64,000 nucleotides of DNA from Hyphodiscus hymeniophilus (GCA_016508695.1 VNKQ01000009.1:496001-560000), one strand, 5' to 3'. Shown: positions 12,303 through 24,549, numbered from the stretch's first letter. Notes: a model not told the origin generated them from the letters alone. Made by a program: numbers and translations.

Positions 12303-13010
12303 TCAGTCATTGGGCTTTTACCGAGATGTCGGCAATTGAACTCACGGATTGGTCGAGGGGCAGTGATTTCTTCACTTGCCTCCCACTCTTGCGACGGGTA
12401 AGGCTTTTTGGTGGAAAGAACCATCCTCTTTATAATTTAGCCTCCCAGTACAGGATGGTTGAGGGCGAATGTATAACACCAGCGACGGAACGATACATGA
12501 CAAAAGAAAGAGAAAATCATCTTCTACACTGACAAAACCCATAAGGCTCAAGCCTAGAGAGAGGCTCTTATTTCCGGGGACGAGCGATCTCGTCAGCCAT
12601 GGAGGAGAGTCAGTTTTCTCATTGGCTTGACGGCATTGCGAGGCATGCACGATGCCGTTTGAACCGTAATGATGGGGCTACTCAGCCTTTGACCGCAAAG
12701 TCTTGCTAGAGTGTAGAAGTAGGTGGCTAGTGACTGCTGACAATTCTGTGCGACCAACAGCGTGTACTGTTTCGCAAAACAAGCAAGGAGAGCCATGAGA
12801 ACTATGCCAAAAACTCGGAACCAGCAGTGAAGCCGACAACGGACTTGTTCAATCTTCAAGAATCCTTGTTGACCGGCCATCTCGTAGCCATTGAAGCGCA
12901 TATCGTCGATGGTTGCTCACGCCCTTTTTGTCTTTGTATTACATCAACCCCATTTTGCAAATTGCGGCCTCTGAACAGCGGCTATGTTGGGTATCTTTGC
13001 ATTGCCGAAT
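12303..13010. other. Intergenic region: MFS promoter and prefoldin 3' side
   Basis: This is the upstream region of the minus-strand MFS gene and the 3' flank of prefoldin subunit 4. Short frames on both strands are unsupported. Nothing else recognised. Confidence 0.55.
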
Positions 13011-13592
13011 CTATGTCTCTAAATTGATACTCCGGCCAAACCGCGCATATAGTTTGACTTTCAGTTGTGTCATCTCCTCCCTGATTGTGCTGAGTTTCTC
13101 TTCCACTGCTGTGACATCCTCCTCGATCTTCTCTGTCGACGTCGACAGCAGTTCTTGGACTTCGGGAAGCGGCAATGAGATGAATGAGTCGCCGATTTTG
13201 TAGCTGTGGCAGATCAGTACGCGATGCAGATATGCTTGGTAGATATGGATTGGCATACGGAATTTTGTCGTCCTCGTCTGCAAGCTCTAACTCGTTCAGT
13301 ACATCGTCAAGGTCTTCCTTCTCCTTCTGTGGCATACGTCAGCTGTGTGCACCTCGAGGAGGCTTTCGGAGGTCTACTGACATGCTTCGACTTCAATTCC
13401 TCCTCCAATGTAAGCTCGCGTTGGTGTAGCCGACTGAATTTGTTGATTTTGTCCTGGTCTTCTCTCCGGACCTCAACCTCATCACCACCAGTTGCAGCCT
13501 CGTCTTCCTTTGAAAGCTGTGCGAACAAATCAGCATCCGCAGAATCGATCGAATGACTGTAGATAGAAGAGACGCACCATTCGACGTTGCAT
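13011..13592 (-). CDS. GIM3: Prefoldin subunit 4 (Gim3/PFD4)
   Basis: Four exons on the minus strand: 13592-13578, 13516-13382, 13326-13259, 13203-13011, giving 136 residues, the usual size of this subunit. Prefoldin is a cytosolic hexamer that passes unfolded actin and tubulin to the CCT chaperonin. The spliced product shows EVRREDQDKINKFSRLHQRE (first coiled-coil arm), ELELADEDDKIPYKIGDSFI (the beta-hairpin core diagnostic of subunit 4), and LYARFGRSINLE at the C terminus, as in yeast Gim3. The intron between IP and YKIGD is required to join the core motif. The first exon is only 15 nt (MQRRM); translation might instead begin at its second ATG, giving a product starting ML. Because the exons are short, no single frame reveals the whole gene. 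Confidence 0.9.
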
Positions 13593-14687
13593 GATAGGCA
13601 AGCTTGCCATGTTATGTTCGTGAGAGCGCTAGTCTTGCGCGACTTACGAGTGTCCAGCAGAGCCTTTCGCAAGGCTGAACCTGGATTCTAGAATCGTGCC
13701 TCAGGCCCTTGATACAGGTAGTGGTACCCACTTCGCCCCTTACCTACCTTCTACCTACTTCTCACCTACATCTATGCTCTTACTCAAAGATTTCCTGGCA
13801 TTCCCTACTCCAATCTCAGAAGAACACCAGTATGATCACTTTCAAAAGGCTTGTCTTCCTCCAGCTTGGCTTACAATCTCGTTCGACGATGAGCTGCTTC
13901 GTTATGGCAAAGTCGAGACATCCCAGACTTGATGGCTTCTTGAAAGGATGAACATTAGGACAAGAAGTCACAGCCAGACCTCAGCCAGAGTTGTGACTAC
14001 ATGGTATCGCATTTTGGCGACATAGGGTTCAAAAAGTTGAGTTGGCTTTAAGCATTGGATTTTGTCATTCTGCGCCCCTTTTGCCTTTACTCTCTTTTCT
14101 TGCTCCACTACTGGTACTCTTTCCATGGAATAGCGGTAACAGTTCGCAAGAAGACCCATCTCAACGTACACCGGGGCCCCGGGCGTAGTAGCTTTCCAAT
14201 CTCATAGCGGGGGTGAAGGGGTACCTGGGGCAGTGGAGTGGGACGTGAAAGCCCATTGTCAGTGGTTTGCAGTTCTCTGGCACATACAGTGGCGCCTGCA
14301 AGAGTTCTGGTTATCTTTTCCCTCTTTGGACATTCGCTCGACCACTCAGTCGCGACCAGTCAACAGGGTGATCAACAAGCTTTCTTGCCCGCATTGATCC
14401 CTGCCAGAATTTCGTTATCAATGGTAACATCGAGCTCCAGATTCCTTATCATCCTATGCGGCAATTCCTCCTGTGAAGCAGCCAATGACATAAAATCAAA
14501 ACGCCCAGATATGCCCCTCGTAAGCAGAAGGTGATAGCTGACGCAGTCTTCGAGTGAAGATCATATGGGGAATTTGCAAAGGTATATCTGATAAGCTCGC
14601 TCTTGGCCCTCTTCTTGGTGTTTCATCATCGGACCTCTTCATCATATTTCCGTTTTCCCTGAGCAAAAGAAATTCCGAAGTCACAGT
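13593..14687. other. Divergent intergenic region between prefoldin and permease
   Basis: Shared upstream region of 1.1 kb. Frames at 13696-13951 and 14238-14534 show no recognised protein and no matching exons. Nothing else recognised. Confidence 0.55.
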
Positions 14688-16538
14688 ATGGCATCAGAGC
14701 CAGCAGTTAAGACCAGTGCGGCCATACATCCTGACTTGGAGAAGACTGTTAGCAGGCACTCGCACTCAAATGTTCCCGATGAAGCTCTTCTGGCCAATCA
14801 GGCTGATACCGAGCTTTTGGGTACGTCTCAAACTCGGGAAGATCAAGCGCTGCTGACCACAAATAACAGCTAAGCTCGGATACAAACAAGAACTTCGACG
14901 GAACTTTACCTTGATCGAGGTCTTCGGTATAGCTTTCAGTATCATGGGGCTCCTTCCCTCCATAGCATCGACACTCTCATTTTCAATTCCAGCCGGGCCA
15001 GTGGGCATGGTGTGGGGTTGGTTTATTGCTTCAATGTTTATTTTCGTGGTGGGGCTTGCAATGGCAGATTTGGGATCGGCTATGCCAACAAGTGGTGGTT
15101 TATACTGGTGGTAAGATCCCTGGTCAGTGGTATAATCTCCATGTCTAAATGTCCCAGGACACATTATTTTGCATCTCCTAAGACCCGTAATGCGCTCAGT
15201 TTCTTAGTCGGATATTCAAATACTCTAGGTTTGGTCGGGGGACTTTGCAGTATCGACTATGGCTTCTCACTGATGTTCTGCTCTGTGTGAGTCTCTTCCC
15301 CGCGGTTTTGAAACATCGCTAAACAGAACAGTATTGTCATAGCACGCGACGGAAATTGGACGCCCTCCAACGGTGTCGTCTATGCCGTGTTCTTGGCCTG
15401 TGTGCTCTGCCATGGCATCCTAGCCTCGACCCTCTCAAAGGTTATGGGAAAACTTCAAACCGTCTTCGTCGCCATGAATTTGATTCTCATCCTAGCTACC
15501 GTCATCGCGTTGCCTGTCGGCAAAAAGTCGCACGATGATGCACATTATATCTTTGCCCACACAGAAAACTTCACTACTTGGCCCACAGGGTGGGCGTTTA
15601 TGCTCTCCTGGTTGAGCCCAATCTGGACAATCGGTGGATTTGATTCATGTGTTCACATGTCCGAAGAAGCTGCCAATGCTGCCAAGGCCGTCCCGTATGG
15701 CATCCTCATGTCCGTTGGCTCATGCTGGATCCTCGGCTTCATCATCATGATCGTTATTGCCAATACCGTTAATCCAGACCTTGAAGCAATTCTCGGCTCC
15801 TCCTTTGGCCAACCGATGGCTCAGATCTATTACGATGCCGTTGGTAAGAAGGGAGCCCTTGGACTCATGTCTCTACTGTTCATTGTTCAATTCCTCATGG
15901 GTCTTTCCATCCTTGTCGCTGCTTCTCGACAAAGTTGGGCTTTCTCTCGAGATGGCGCTCTCCCCTTCAGCTCCTTTTTTCGTCCAATCTCCAAGCGATT
16001 CGGCTTCATCCCTCTTCGAGCAATCTGGGGCTGTGTCGGCCTTGCTGCTATTCTAGGCTTGCTTTGCCTTATCGCCCCAGCCGCTGCTTCTGCCTTGTTC
16101 TCTCTAGCCGTCGCTGGCAATAATTTGGCGTGGGGAACACCAATTTTTTGCCGTCTTGTCTGGGGCCAAGACAAATTTGTTCCTGGTCCTTTCTACACAG
16201 GAGATCGTCTCTCTCGACCAATCGCTTGGCTGGCAATTGTCTTCCTAGTGTTTGGAATAACATTGGCTATGTTCCCTGATGGAGGACCAAACCCGACTCC
16301 GCAGACAATGAACTATACAGTCGTCATCAATTCAGCTGTTTGGGGTGGATCGCTTCTGTATTATTTCGTCGACGCCCGGAAATGGTTCAAAGGTCCCAAA
16401 ATGACGATCGATGCGAGCGAAATGACAGAACAGCAACAGCAAACTCTAGAGAGCGAGGGTGTCACTGTTCTAGGTGTGTCAGATGGAGCTGTTAAAGGGA
16501 GTTCGGAGAAGAACGACGATGGAGTAGATCTAGCGTGA
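14688..16538 (+). CDS. Amino acid/choline-type APC permease (GABA permease-like)
   Basis: Four exons: 14688-14820, 14870-15110, 15158-15286, 15332-16538, giving about 569 residues. The product has the hydrophilic N terminus and about 12 hydrophobic segments of the APC superfamily. The block NFTLIEVFGIAFSIMG at segment 1, LGSAMPTSGGLYWWTHYFA around segment 2-3, and MSEEAANAAKAVPYGI in the loop before segment 6 are characteristic of the fungal amino acid/choline transporter group that includes Uga4 (GABA) and Hnm1 (choline). All three introns are short (49, 47 and 45 nt) and restore the frame within conserved motifs, for example splitting the second Trp of LYWW. Probably a plasma-membrane or vacuolar importer of amino acids, GABA or choline; the substrate is an inference. 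Confidence 0.92.
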
Positions 16539-18274
16539 AAGTTGTGTTCAACGAATTTCTGCACCCACACGCTAAGGTCCTGTCAATGGAGAATCGTCTT
16601 TCGATACAACAACATATTCCCCTTGCAATAACCGATCAAACATGAAATTAGGTAGATACGTCAGTGATAGCTAGTGCTGTTAAGATTGAACATTTTGAAG
16701 TCAATATTTGCTTGAATTTGCCTCTAGATTCCAGTCTTCGGCCACTATTATAGCCTTCCAGCTAGGAGAACTATCTGACACGAGAGCAGTTGCACTTTAG
16801 ACGCTCCTACAAGGCTCTCGGTGATGTAGCAGGAACCTCCAGCTATTGCAACTGAAGTATAGGCCACTAGGCCTAATTGGTGGTACACGCGTAATTGATG
16901 CATTTGGCTAGCGGAATATCAAAGCCACGTGAGCTCCCTACTTGCTAAGCATGTATCATAAATGCCAATAATCTTTTATCAACTTCCTACTCACTTCTTT
17001 CTTTAGCGAGGTACGGATTTTTAAAAGCTATTTAATATATTTAATCCTAATAATTACGTCTTTATTGTCGCCTAGAAACTACAGTCATTGCTTGCTAGTA
17101 CTCCGGATTCCCACAGACGATTGAATGCATAATTCTCCAGACAACAGGAACTTCATCTCAGGCTTTACGAAGTAGCTCGTACAGGCGTTCCAACACCAAA
17201 GAGCTTGCTCTGTCTGTTGCTCCCCTTTTTAGAGACCTTCTTCAGCCGACAAATATAGGCCTGTGCTCTTCCATTGCCTCTTCTAAATGCTGCTTCACAA
17301 GTAATGAATCCTTCCAGAGCTAACCGACGCCAACACAACAGCTTCTCAGTAGCAGAGTCATATGACAACCAGCAGAATGATTACTCTGGTCTGTCAAGCT
17401 TTAAATTCTAGAGCACCATGTGGTATCGAAGCACACACTATTGAATAGGGCAATTGTGCGAATGCTCTTCATCCAACCAATGAAAACGACCACCTATACG
17501 GGAACACGACTCTGGGAAGCATTTTAGTCTTTACCTACTCAGGTTATTACAGAAGCTTGGGCCAGTTCACAGTAGTCGTAGACGCATCCGGCATTATGAG
17601 TATTGAGATCCCCGGGGTTTTTGTTCCTAGTGTGTATGTGCTGATAACATTAAAAGCCTAAATAATCTGCCCTTCATGCTTCGAATGTGAGTCTTGAATG
17701 TGTTTTGTAAGCTAATAAGTGGGCAATCGAATTCAAAGTAGAAAAGTACTTCGAAGCTCGCTTAATTACCTCGAGTTCCGCCGTGTTGTTGATGGTCAAT
17801 TGGCTGTGTCCCTTATACCCAAATGGCTCTCCCCACGACCCGCGACCTTTGTACGTTTTTAACAGTATTAGGATCGTGCAAGAGTTTAAAAACTATGTAA
17901 CTTAGCACCTGCAATCGCTGTATCAGTGGCGCCATTCACCGAACTCCTCGGGAGCTCAATCTTCACATCGTAACATCAGTTACATGAAGACCAAAGAATT
18001 GTATTATTCACTCTTTTACATGCTTCAGTAGTGCAGTTACTAGACAACTTTTGATTCAATTTATTCACTCAAACGGTAAACCTGTCCCCGCTTGTGCCTT
18101 TTAGCGTTGCTTTCCGCTATGGTATAAATTCCACCTCTTTCCACAACTTCATATTCTCCCACAAACAAGGATTCGCAGATCTTGTGTTGATCTCGATATT
18201 ACACCGAATACAGTCTTGACTTTTATTGAAGCTTATTTGAGAACTGGGTAACACGACTGTCAACAGCTGTCAAG
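16539..18274. other. Long AT-rich intergenic region
   Basis: This 1.7 kb region has no supported gene. It contains a very AT-rich core around 17020-17070 and no recognisable transposase or terminal repeats. A TATA-like TATAAAT at 18123-18129 lies 152 bp upstream of the next start codon and may belong to its promoter. Confidence 0.5.
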
Positions 18275-19795
18275 ATGTTTCGCAACATGCGTCTGCCCTT
18301 TGGTGGTAAGTCTTTTCCGTTACGCGTACTTAATGACGGGAATTGTAAGATTCAAGCATACTAAGAATTTCCAAGGTGGACAACGCGTGGTACCATATCA
18401 TGACCAGATTCTTGCCGACGCATGGGCTCTCGTAGAAACAAAACTTTGTCAAGGCTACTGCCCTCTTGCTCTTGAGCGCGTTGCAGAAATCGAACTCTCT
18501 CGATCAATCATCGGCAGCGGTCGCTATAGAATCCTCAGCGCGGTTCTCTACCTTCTTCACGTAGCTTTCCCTACGCAATGCGTTGCAGTGGTTCCGAGAA
18601 TCGAGAGAGCTTTGGAAAGACTTCTTGATGCTCATATTGGTAAGTCATCAAACATCTTGAGCGAGGGTGAGAGACGAGATGTGGACTGACTTCCAAATAG
18701 CCACCGCCAGACAATTACATTTGAACATATTGCGTTCACGTGGAGAGCGACGTTATAATAGAGACGAAGGTAGGGCTTCCTGAATATCCCTCTTTAAGTG
18801 AGAATAAATCAGCCAACTTTTTGGTAGGCATTGATGAGAGCTTGGCACGAGAAATGTCAGAGATGAGATTCCGACTTGAGTCAACTGAAGCCCGTCTCAA
18901 CAATCTAGAGTCTCGAGATTCCAATCGAAGTCGCCTGTCTCGAAATGATGATCTACTCAATCCATCCATAATGTCTAGAGGCAACCAAAACATGCTGAAC
19001 AACGAAACTCCTCCTCACCCAGCCCGAGGATTCCAGGGACGCTTATTGGACAATCAACCATATTCTCTCTCAACTACAACAGCCTCGTCTGATAGACCAC
19101 GCAAATTTACTGAGAACAGTGGATATGGTGAATATTCAGATGCATGTTCCGAAACCTCTACCATCCGACCTGAAGATAGCGCCAGTACTCGATCCGATCC
19201 CAATCAATCGAGACATCTTCTGCGCAACCGTGAGTCTAGCAACTCCTCCCGTCAGGGTCATGGTCGCGAGCACAATCAGCCACTGCGTTCTCACCCCTCA
19301 GATTCCACTCGAAGCCTCGGCATTAAGTCTCTTACTAGCTCGCAACGAAGTAGCCAAGGCGATGGAGATTCCCTACGTTCCCAGCACACGAGATACACCC
19401 AAGCGCTCCACTCCCGCGGAAACCGAACTCCAGCACCAGCTCGATATGAGGAGCCTCGTCAAAATCCAAGTCGATCTCACCACAGCTCCCACCGTCGCAA
19501 TTCATCCATCTCCCAAGATAACCGTGTTGGAGGTAGAACCCCCACTGACACCTCCGTGATGACTCTCAGTTCCACGAGTACCTATCCGTCCCAGACACCT
19601 CGGACACGAGCTTCGAGCACCACTCGCCAAGGAGACAGACACCATGAGCGCCGTGCGAATGATCCCTCCGGTAGGCGTGAGATGCCGTTCCCTCGAGTCT
19701 GGCGAACACACAATATTCCATCAGGCACATCTCAATCCTCAGAATTTTCCAGTCCTACCACAGCTTCCACTAGAAGACGCCGCGGCAGCCGCTGA
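18275..19795 (+). CDS. Hypothetical protein with folded N terminus and Ser/Arg-rich tail
   Basis: Four exons: 18275-18305, 18376-18639, 18701-18769, 18828-19795, giving about 443 residues. I do not recognise the family. The N-terminal 110 residues look folded and mostly helical (YHDQILADAWALVETKL, LERVAEIELSRSIIGSG, RILSAVLYLLHVAFPTQ). A short coiled-coil follows (EMSEMRFRLESTEARLNNLE). The remaining 270 residues are disordered, dominated by Ser, Arg, Thr, Pro and His. The splice sites (GTAAGT donors, a CATACTAAG branch site in intron 1) keep the frame and join the helical blocks, which argues that the gene is real. No signal peptide or membrane segment is visible. Function unknown. Confidence 0.8.
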
Positions 19796-20472
19796 CTTTT
19801 GAGAGGAGAGTGACAAGAGACCGTGTGGTATTGAAATGACACAGAGCGGTAATTTGGGCATAGATACTCGCTTTGAGCCTCGTTTTGCTTCTATATTTTG
19901 TAAAAAATTATAGTATCAGAAAAGCGTGACGACTCAATGGGTTGTGGACCAAAACAAATGACTGCTGTGCTGGAGCTCATGAGCATGGACTTTTTTCATT
20001 CCAGACTCAGATGTATAATAAGTGATAGTAAGCATAGGAAGAGAGCACAAAAATCGTAAATTGTAACTAGCATCTATCCTGTGAAGTTCCCTGAAATTCC
20101 TTATCGATATCTTGCCCACTTACTGAACGGGTACTCGTGTAGCTCCTCGCTTACTTATCCGGATGCGGAAGATACTATTCAGGGGGCGAGCCTTTCCTTT
20201 CCGCATCCCACTCGACGTACGGAGCATTGCCCCACGACTCAAACGCTCGTCCAGCTTTGCACACTAGTTCTGGTTTCTCAATTCATCGTCATTAGCCTTG
20301 TCATGATTCTATTCCGATCGAACAACTCTGGGGTGACCATGTCACCCACGGGAGCACATCAATGTTCCCAATCTGGACTCACCGTGGCCAGTCATTCTCT
20401 GCTAATGAGAGGAGCTGAGAAGATCTCTTGAACTGAACTACATTATGTCCACAGCCAGCAGAAGCCAACGCA
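19796..20472. other. Convergent intergenic region
   Basis: This is 3' flank of both neighbours. The plus-strand frame at 20081-20431 does not begin with ATG and contains no recognised domain. Nothing recognised. Confidence 0.5.
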
Positions 20473-20948
20473 TCAACCAGACCTCACCCTCCGCTCACGC
20501 CGCCAAATCTCCCACCCCAAAGCAAACGCCATCGTACCCCCACAGACACCCTCATAAACAGCTACATTCCTCCACGGTACCCCATGGCCCCAGAAAACCA
20601 GCACAGCTCCCGCCCTTCCTGTGACGGTAGCCCACATCGCTGCTCGATCGTTGTTCCGTGCTACGAAGAGGTACAGAATGCTTTGGGGGAGTCAGCTGAT
20701 TGCGCTGGCAACTTGGGATTTAGAGGAGCGCGGGTAGGAGGGAAGAGAGAGAGCGTTCAGAGGGAGACCCGGGATGTTTACCCGATGGATAGCGAGGCTA
20801 GCGCGATAGAGTGGATGGCGGGGAGGGATGGGATGGAGAGGAGCTCCATGTTTGATGTAGCGACGTGGGAGGAGAGAAGACTGGCGAGGCCGTTGAGAAT
20901 ACATATTGTGCCTTGAAGGGAGAGGATTATTGATGGTAGAGGTGCCAT
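20473..20948 (-). CDS. Small hydrophobic membrane protein, two exons
   Basis: Two minus-strand exons, 20948-20782 and 20680-20473, join to a 124-residue protein that no single frame shows. Exon 1 begins MAPLPSIILSLQGTICILNG and ends ALASLSIG; exon 2 continues ILYLFVARNNDRAAMWATVT and ends with a basic tail (WEIWRRERRVRSG). The junction (donor GTAAAC, acceptor CCAAAG) splits a Gly codon and stays in frame for 69 codons to a stop. Hydrophobic segments at about residues 5-25, 44-62, 75-92 and 100-112 suggest a small four-pass membrane protein. The pattern, with a short loop of charged residues between segments, resembles small fungal membrane proteins of unknown function; I cannot assign a family. 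The 101-nt intron lacks a perfect CTAAC site, which keeps confidence moderate. Confidence 0.68.
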
Positions 20949-21281
20949 TCCACGAAGCAGAGGAGTGGGATCGTTTTAAGATGGGAATCTTGAGATTAGA
21001 CAATTGAGAGATGTATAGTGGTGGATCACGAAATTATATAGTACCTTGATTGATTGCTGATTGACGGAAAAGAACGGGACTGCTCTTATTTGAAGTGGAT
21101 CGTGATTGGGTACGGTTTCAATTGTCACGAGCTCATTTTACGTAGATAGGTTATGGAGAACGAAGAAACAGATCTCAACTTATGCAAAATTTGATATGAT
21201 GACTGCAATTCCAAGCCGCTATCCTCCCAGGGTATATTAACTCCGTGTACACCGTCCCTCCTAGTGTTTCTCGATAAAAGC
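20949..21281. other. Intergenic region
   Basis: Short tandem minus-strand gap: promoter side of the small membrane protein and 3' flank of APC10. Nothing recognised. Confidence 0.55.
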
Positions 21282-22539
21282 TCATCTCAATTCAGGCTCA
21301 CCCATCCAATCTGGCTCCATCAAGCATCCACGCTCTAACTTTTCGCTCTGTCTGACGATCGCCTTGCTCTTCCTCGCTTCCTCAATCCCGAGAATATCAG
21401 TGACGCCTCTTCCCACCCTCTCATCCCTAGCGTAGATCTTGAGACCTCGTACATGTGTGTCTTTTCCGTTCTGATGATTCTCCATAATCTTTACCTGGAC
21501 AAGAAACGCGCGGAGTGTCTTCCCGTCTTTGCCGCCCCCAACATCCTCGAGAGGTACGTCGATCCAGCCTTTCGGCTGTGTGAACTCGAGCATCGAGAAT
21601 GGTATGAGATCGTGATAACCTGTGCCCGCGAGGAGTGAGATTTTGGTGGGAGTATAGGATTCATCGGTTTCAAAGTCGAGATATATGCGTATTGAACGGA
21701 TGGAGACTAGGCGAGAGAAATGAATGTTAAGGTGGTGAGGCTGTGGACCATCTGATCTGATCGTTCTGCATTAGCCATGAACCTTCCGAGCAGGAATAGT
21801 ATACCTACTGCCAGAACTGTCCTACATCCTCATCTCTCAATGCCTCAACTCCGCATCCAGGCTTACAACTTGAAACCGTCCAGCTTGCCAAATTCCCAAT
21901 CTCTTTCAGTCCTAGAGCTGTTGCGTCGAAGGGTGGATCAATGTCCATGGGCACTAAAGGGATCTCTTAGTCAATAAGCTCTTCATACTGTCTCTATAAC
22001 TCTTAATTGGGTATAACGCCACCTGGGGATGTTGTCACAATAATACCATCAGATGGGAGAGGAGACGTTGACCAAGCCGCAGATGGGAACTGGGTATTGC
22101 CCTCTGGACGAACTAGCTCCCGACCACTTGCAAGGCGGATACCCCGCAGAAAGCGCGGAGAAGGCATTGTGAGGTATTCGAGACGATGATATGATGGGAG
22201 AGATATGTAGGGGGCTGAGTGAACTAAGAATCGCAACGCACCTTCCTCAATGCCTCCATCCTCCTCCTCATCTGCATCGACGTCGTTCTCCTCTCCTTCA
22301 ATTTCTTCTTCCTCATCCATATCCTCCACTTCATCTACGTCCTCATCCCGAACATCTTCATCGCTCAAAGCCTCGAGTTCGACTCCATTGTCTGGGAGCG
22401 GTGTGATAGGTGTTTGGGGGTTTGGAGGAGTGTGATGGGAGGTGTCGTATGGGTTCCTAATCGGTGGTCTTCTTCGACCTGCGTAACGGAAACTCGAACC
22501 ATCTTGGAAAGTAGGATTTGAAGGTGGTGTTGGGGTCAT
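21282..22539 (-). CDS. APC10: Anaphase-promoting complex subunit 10 (Doc1)
   Basis: Three exons on the minus strand: 22539-22242, 21953-21809, 21756-21282, giving about 305 residues. APC10/Doc1 is the DOC-domain subunit of the APC/C ubiquitin ligase that helps bind D-box substrates. The DOC domain is clear: LKEIGNLASWTVSSCKPGCG, FWQSDGPQPHHLNIHF, YLDFETDESYTPTKISLLAG, QPKGWIDVPL and VKIMENHQNGKDTHVRGLKI, all in family order. The N-terminal 100 residues are Pro-rich then strongly acidic (long Glu/Asp runs), a fungal extension over the roughly 185-residue human protein. The 46-52 nt intron inside FWQ/SDG is certain because it rebuilds the motif. The first intron (21954-22241, 288 nt) is less certain: it is long for this window and remains open in frame for about 80 codons, so retention would give a truncated acidic protein. 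Confidence 0.9.
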
Positions 22540-23892
22540 AATGTCGCGGATAAGAGAGGGATATTGGGAGACGCGACGACGCGGGACATTTTCGACTGGT
22601 GCCTTTGATGTGAGGCTGAACAAACAGTTGTCTTGGCGGAGTCCCCTCGCTTCAAATGACGTCGGATTTCGAAGTTGTCTGAGAATAAGGTAAGATAATG
22701 GCAGCAACGTCTAGATATTCGGGGATTCCATGTTCAAACCCTCCAAAACAATACTGCCTTAGGTGGCTCTACCTTCTTATACCGTCTATGTTGGCGCTGC
22801 TTGATTCTTGACCAAAAGTATCATTTTGTACTGCATCCCGTCGTCGATCTTCTGTTACGACCTAGTTCCAAGAATCCCTGATTTATTTGAGCCGAGTGGT
22901 CTCACTCTCCCATCCCAGATGTACCGACCTTTCTATCTCCACGGTCGACCTGGATCCCGTACCAGCGCACCAAATGTCGGAATCCGGATACCAAGCTTTC
23001 ATTATAACGCTTGGAATACCGCCTGAGCATCTCAACCATTGAACCGTTCTTGAAGCTGAAGCGGCGATGATCTGGAGTCTCTACACCCAAGAGTCGATGG
23101 GTCGCACATCGAGTAGCAGCTATTGTCTAGAGAAGAGCCTCACATTCGTTCTTTTGGAATCTAAGGAGACTTCGAGGCGTGGAGCTTGAGACGGTTTCCC
23201 CAATGGCTGTTGCTGAAAGAACGGCACTTTCCCGTAAAGAGTTGAGAGTGACGTTATTGAGATCCGAGGATCTCTTACATCACCATGTTCGAAGCAGAAC
23301 ATTAACTACTAGATACCTTCTTGCAATGTATCTTATATAATAAATCTAAACGGTCCCAGCTTTAAACTAACCCTTCGGTCTAAAAACAATTCGATTGTAA
23401 AACATATATTACAACCACCTCAGGACGTTCTATAAATCTCCTCGATCCCTCGCGCCGATTCCACAAGGTCCATTCAATCTTGGTACCGAGTTCAAACTAA
23501 ACAGGTAGCTCGGCGGAGGTAAAATCAGCCAAGCGTCGCTCCAGATTTCGTCGCTAATTGGACATCGAGAGGATCCAGGATGTTGCTTGCAAAGTGAGTT
23601 CGTTTTTTTTTTATTTCTATATTAAAGATCCATATATATGTTGTCAGTCGAGTTTGCGTCGCGCCCTAGTGCGACCTTGATGTTTATTCCATGCCTAGAA
23701 GGAGCGAGAGATAGGGAGAGTAGAAGGAGCACATGAAAAGAAATGATGTATACCGATGCACTGCAATACCTTGCGACGGTAGGCAGAAGGCATAAATATC
23801 TCTTCCCAGCCCTTCAAGTGAACAGGAGCTTTACTTGAAAGCTAGACTTCGAACATCCATTTGTGTGACCCATAGCACAGGACCACACTATC
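22540..23892. other. Divergent intergenic region with one weak minus-strand frame
   Basis: This separates APC10 from the next plus-strand gene. A minus-strand frame at 22902-23090 (RRFSFKNGSMVEMLRRYSKR and about 40 further residues) reads rather like protein and has an upstream AG, but I could not link it to other exons, so it is not called. A poly-T run lies near 23605. Confidence 0.45.
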
Positions 23893-24549
23893 ATGGCAAC
23901 ATATTTTCCACTGGTTATGGAAAGACTTTCAGCTGGAGAAAGGATATCGAACGAAACAGGAACACCAGAGTCTGTCCACTCTCGCCCAACGTCGATTGTT
24001 GACGCCACCGAGGGGACAGCTACGCAGGGGACGTCTAAGCAGGAGTCCGAAGTTCCGCAAGAAAGCGGCATCAATTATCCCATAACGCGCCAGCCATGGC
24101 TCGACCAAACCGATGCTTCATCCACTCCTATGGACAGTATCGAACGACCTCCATCTCCTGATTGCACAGAAACCTGCGTAGACATTCATGCTCCTCCCAC
24201 CGAGCAGATTCCACACCGTCCACTTATCCATGGAAAGACCTCCACCAACTCCGTCCATATAGTCAATGCAATTCCACATTTCTACTATAGACATGATTCA
24301 CCTTGCTTCCTTGGCAAACTGTCAAGATTACTAACACATCCCATTCATAGAATCCGCGCACGGAGACGCTCAGTGAAAGAATCCGTGGCGATGGACATCG
24401 AACTGAGGCAGTTGCACGCGAAGATGAGGGAGGCCGAGGTCAGGATGAGAGACGACGGACAACAGCCTCCTCGGTATGACGAGGTGCACAGAAACGGCCC
24501 AGATGCGCCGAGGCATAAGGAGATAGAGGTTCGACCATCAACACGGTGA
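23893..24549 (+). CDS. Hypothetical protein with PPxY motif
   Basis: One open frame of 218 codons starting ATG at 23893. I do not recognise the family. The first 120 residues are Ser/Thr/Pro/Glu-rich and disordered. A short aromatic/hydrophobic stretch (IPHFYYRHDSPCFLGKLSRL) is followed by a basic cluster (RIRARRRSVKES), a charged helix (IELRQLHAKMREAEVRMR) and QPPRYDEV, a PPxY motif of the kind bound by WW domains of Rsp5-type ubiquitin ligases. A perfect TTACTAAC branch-like site and a CATAG acceptor occur at 24328-24350, but removing any intron ending there breaks the frame into the coding-looking C-terminal part, so I read the gene as intronless. It overlaps nothing and converges with the Helo-like gene 225 bp downstream. 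Confidence 0.6.
   Translation: MATYFPLVMERLSAGERISNETGTPESVHSRPTSIVDATEGTATQGTSKQESEVPQESGINYPITRQPWLDQTDASSTPMDSIERPPSPDCTETCVDIHAPPTEQIPHRPLIHGKTSTNSVHIVNAIPHFYYRHDSPCFLGKLSRLLTHPIHRIRARRRSVKESVAMDIELRQLHAKMREAEVRMRDDGQQPPRYDEVHRNGPDAPRHKEIEVRPSTR

Noticed and set aside
10539..16538. MFS transporter plus APC permease as part of a secondary-metabolite cluster
   Set aside because: No polyketide synthase, NRPS, terpene cyclase, P450 or cluster-type regulator lies nearby, and a housekeeping prefoldin gene separates them.
16539..18274. AT-rich gap as a degraded transposon
   Set aside because: No terminal repeats, target-site duplication or recognisable transposase or reverse transcriptase remnants could be pointed to.
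24253..24350. An intron in the PPxY protein gene, suggested by a TTACTAAC branch site and CATAG acceptor
   Set aside because: Possible GT donors give lengths that break the frame into the coding-looking C terminus.
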